From: Castellaniella sp. UBA6218
GTDB lineage: Bacteria; Pseudomonadota; Gammaproteobacteria; Burkholderiales; Burkholderiaceae_B
Assembly (NCBI GenBank): GCA_002421865.1
Contig: DISE01000077.1
Span: 15,616-22,607, forward strand
DNA: 6,992 bases
Reading direction: 5' to 3'
Shown here: positions 6,090-6,992 of the stretch, one piece after another
How the letters are laid out: each line of letters starts with the position of its first letter
Numbering within the stretch: position 1 is the first letter of the stretch
Program-made: the position numbers and the translations under genes
Notes under the pieces: model-generated
Databases searched by the model: none
Told to the model about the DNA's origin: nothing
Seen by the model: only the letters and a program-made list of their open reading frames with translations

Positions 6090-6722
6090 ATGAAACTGCA
6101 CAGCGAATCCTTTCCCGACCAGGGGGTCATTCCCGAACGCAACGCTTTCGCGCGGGTCGATCCGCAAACCCGTGTCGCCCTGGCCGGCAACCGCAATCCC
6201 CAACTGGCCTGGGCGGACGTGCCCGAGGGCACGCGGTCCTTCGCGGTCCTTTGCGTCGATCCGGACGTGCCGACGCGGCCCGACGACGTCAATCAGGAAG
6301 GCCGGGAGGTCCCGGCCGATCTGCCACGCACCGATTTCTTTCATTGGGTGCTGGTGGACGTGGCGCCCGATGCGCGCGCCATCGCCGAAGGCGACTACTC
6401 CAACGGCATCACCCCGCGCGGCAAGGCCGGCCCCCTGGCTCTGGATGGCACGCGCCAGGGCCTGAACGATTACACCGGGTGGTTCGCCGCGGACCGTGAC
6501 ATGAATGGCGACTACTTCGGCTACGATGGCCCCTGTCCGCCCTGGAATGACGCGCGCGTGCATCGCTACGTCTTCACAGTCTACGCGCTGGATGTGGCCG
6601 AGCTGGGCGTGTCCGGCCGGTTCACCGGCGCGCAGGCCCTGGAGGCCATGCGGGGGCACGTCCTGGCCCAGGCGTCCCTGACAGGCACCTATACCCTGAA
6701 TCCCCGCCTGCACGCCCTGTAG
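6090..6722 (+). CDS. PEBP family protein (YbhB/YbcL, Raf-kinase-inhibitor-like)
   Basis: This 210-residue protein has the phosphatidylethanolamine-binding protein fold. Family motifs are visible: CVDPDVPTRPDD (residues 55-66, the DPDxP ligand-site motif), HWVLVDV (85-91), and GPCPPWND followed by VHRYVFTVYALD (147-168, with the conserved GPxPP and HxY residues). No signal peptide is seen, so it is probably cytoplasmic. It is longer than E. coli YbhB (about 158). The extra length includes about 23 residues between DPDVP and HW (residues 62-84) and the stretch at about 108-146, as in a larger PEBP subgroup known from many bacteria. The biochemical role of bacterial PEBPs is poorly defined. Binding of a small anionic ligand or lipid head group is family-level knowledge only. 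It lies 46 bp after tyrS and may be partly cotranscribed with it. A shared function with tyrS or glyA is not evident. Confidence 0.92.
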   Translation: MKLHSESFPDQGVIPERNAFARVDPQTRVALAGNRNPQLAWADVPEGTRSFAVLCVDPDVPTRPDDVNQEGREVPADLPRTDFFHWVLVDVAPDARAIAEGDYSNGITPRGKAGPLALDGTRQGLNDYTGWFAADRDMNGDYFGYDGPCPPWNDARVHRYVFTVYALDVAELGVSGRFTGAQALEAMRGHVLAQASLTGTYTLNPRLHAL

Positions 6723-6739
6723 CCGCCCGGGGTTCGCGC

Positions 6740-6745
6740 TAGAAT
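6740..6745 (+). promoter_or_regulatory. Candidate -10 box for glyA
   Basis: TAGAAT matches the TATAAT consensus at 5 of 6 positions and lies in the 67-bp gap before glyA. Initiation would be near 6752, giving a leader of about 38 nt. The bases 17 bp upstream (6717-6722) overlap the PEBP stop and resemble the -35 consensus poorly, so an activator or a weak promoter is possible. Confidence 0.45.
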
Positions 6746-6789
6746 GACCCGATTTCCCCGACTTCTCTGCCATTCAGGACCATTACCCC

Positions 6790-6992
6790 ATGTTTGACCG
6801 TTCCCGCACCCTCGATCAGGCCGACCCGGACATCTGGGCCGCCATCCAGCAGGAAAACACCCGCCAGGAGCAGCACATCGAGCTGATCGCCTCGGAAAAC
6901 TACGCCAGCCCCGCCGTCATGCAGGCCCAGGGCACCCAGCTGACCAACAAGTACGCCGAAGGCTATCCCGGCAAGCGCTACTACGGCGGCTG
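6790..6992 (+). CDS. glyA: Serine hydroxymethyltransferase GlyA, 3'-truncated by window edge
   Basis: GlyA is a PLP enzyme that converts serine and tetrahydrofolate to glycine and 5,10-methylene-tetrahydrofolate, the main cytoplasmic source of one-carbon units. Only the first 67 codons plus 2 nt are present, out of about 415 expected. The translation begins MFDRSRTLDQADPDIWAAI and contains the highly conserved IELIASENYASPAVMQAQG (residues 32-50), LTNKYAEGYPGKRYYGG (52-68 region) and the QEN/RQEQ stretch before them. These are diagnostic for bacterial SHMT. ATG 6790 is chosen because the N-terminus matches the family start; an AGGA at 6776-6779 lies 10 nt upstream. The final TG is presumably the start of the Cys codon in YYGGCEYVD. 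PLP lysine and most active-site residues lie beyond the window. Confidence 0.96.
   Translation, partial: MFDRSRTLDQADPDIWAAIQQENTRQEQHIELIASENYASPAVMQAQGTQLTNKYAEGYPGKRYYGG

Noticed and set aside
4745..6292. Open frame of 515 codons on the - strand opposite tyrS
   Set aside because: Mirror of the real gene caused by GC-rich third positions. It crosses tyrS, the spacer and part of the PEBP gene, with no motif of its own.

Overview
The window is GC-rich and carries a compact run of chromosomal housekeeping genes. The proteins and the order argC – DUF6776-like gene – erpA – anmK / M23 endopeptidase – tyrS look betaproteobacterial, most like the Alcaligenaceae (Bordetella/Achromobacter and relatives). 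This assignment comes from remembered protein and gene-order similarity. No search was run, and the genus cannot be fixed from the sequence.

Layout. Bases 1-2122 (+ strand) hold a tight three-gene run: the 3' part of argC (arginine biosynthesis; its first ~18 codons lie outside the window), a membrane-anchored coiled-coil protein of unknown function 11 bp later, and erpA (Fe-S cluster carrier), whose TTG start overlaps the previous stop by 4 nt. A 39-bp convergent gap follows. Bases 2162-4614 (- strand) hold a cell-wall pair read right to left: a MepM/YebA-type M23 endopeptidase, then anmK (anhydro-MurNAc kinase) after 8 bp. The first cuts peptidoglycan cross-links during growth and the second recycles anhydro-muropeptide sugar, so the pair is functionally coherent. 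A 202-bp divergent intergenic region (4615-4816) contains a T-rich island and promoter-like elements and separates this pair from tyrS.

Bases 4817-6043 (+) are tyrS, a KMSKS-type tyrosyl-tRNA synthetase. A 46-bp spacer with an 8-bp hairpin leads to a PEBP (YbhB/YbcL-like) gene at 6090-6722. After a 67-bp promoter-like gap, the 5' end of glyA (serine hydroxymethyltransferase) runs off the right edge.

I found no mobile elements, tRNA or rRNA genes, CRISPR arrays, phage genes or defence genes, and no sign of horizontal transfer. Nothing here supports a new multi-gene system. The points most worth a second look are modest: the uncharacterised coiled-coil protein coupled to erpA, the aromatic-rich in-frame stretch and missing Shine-Dalgarno at the tyrS start, and the hairpin between tyrS and the PEBP gene.
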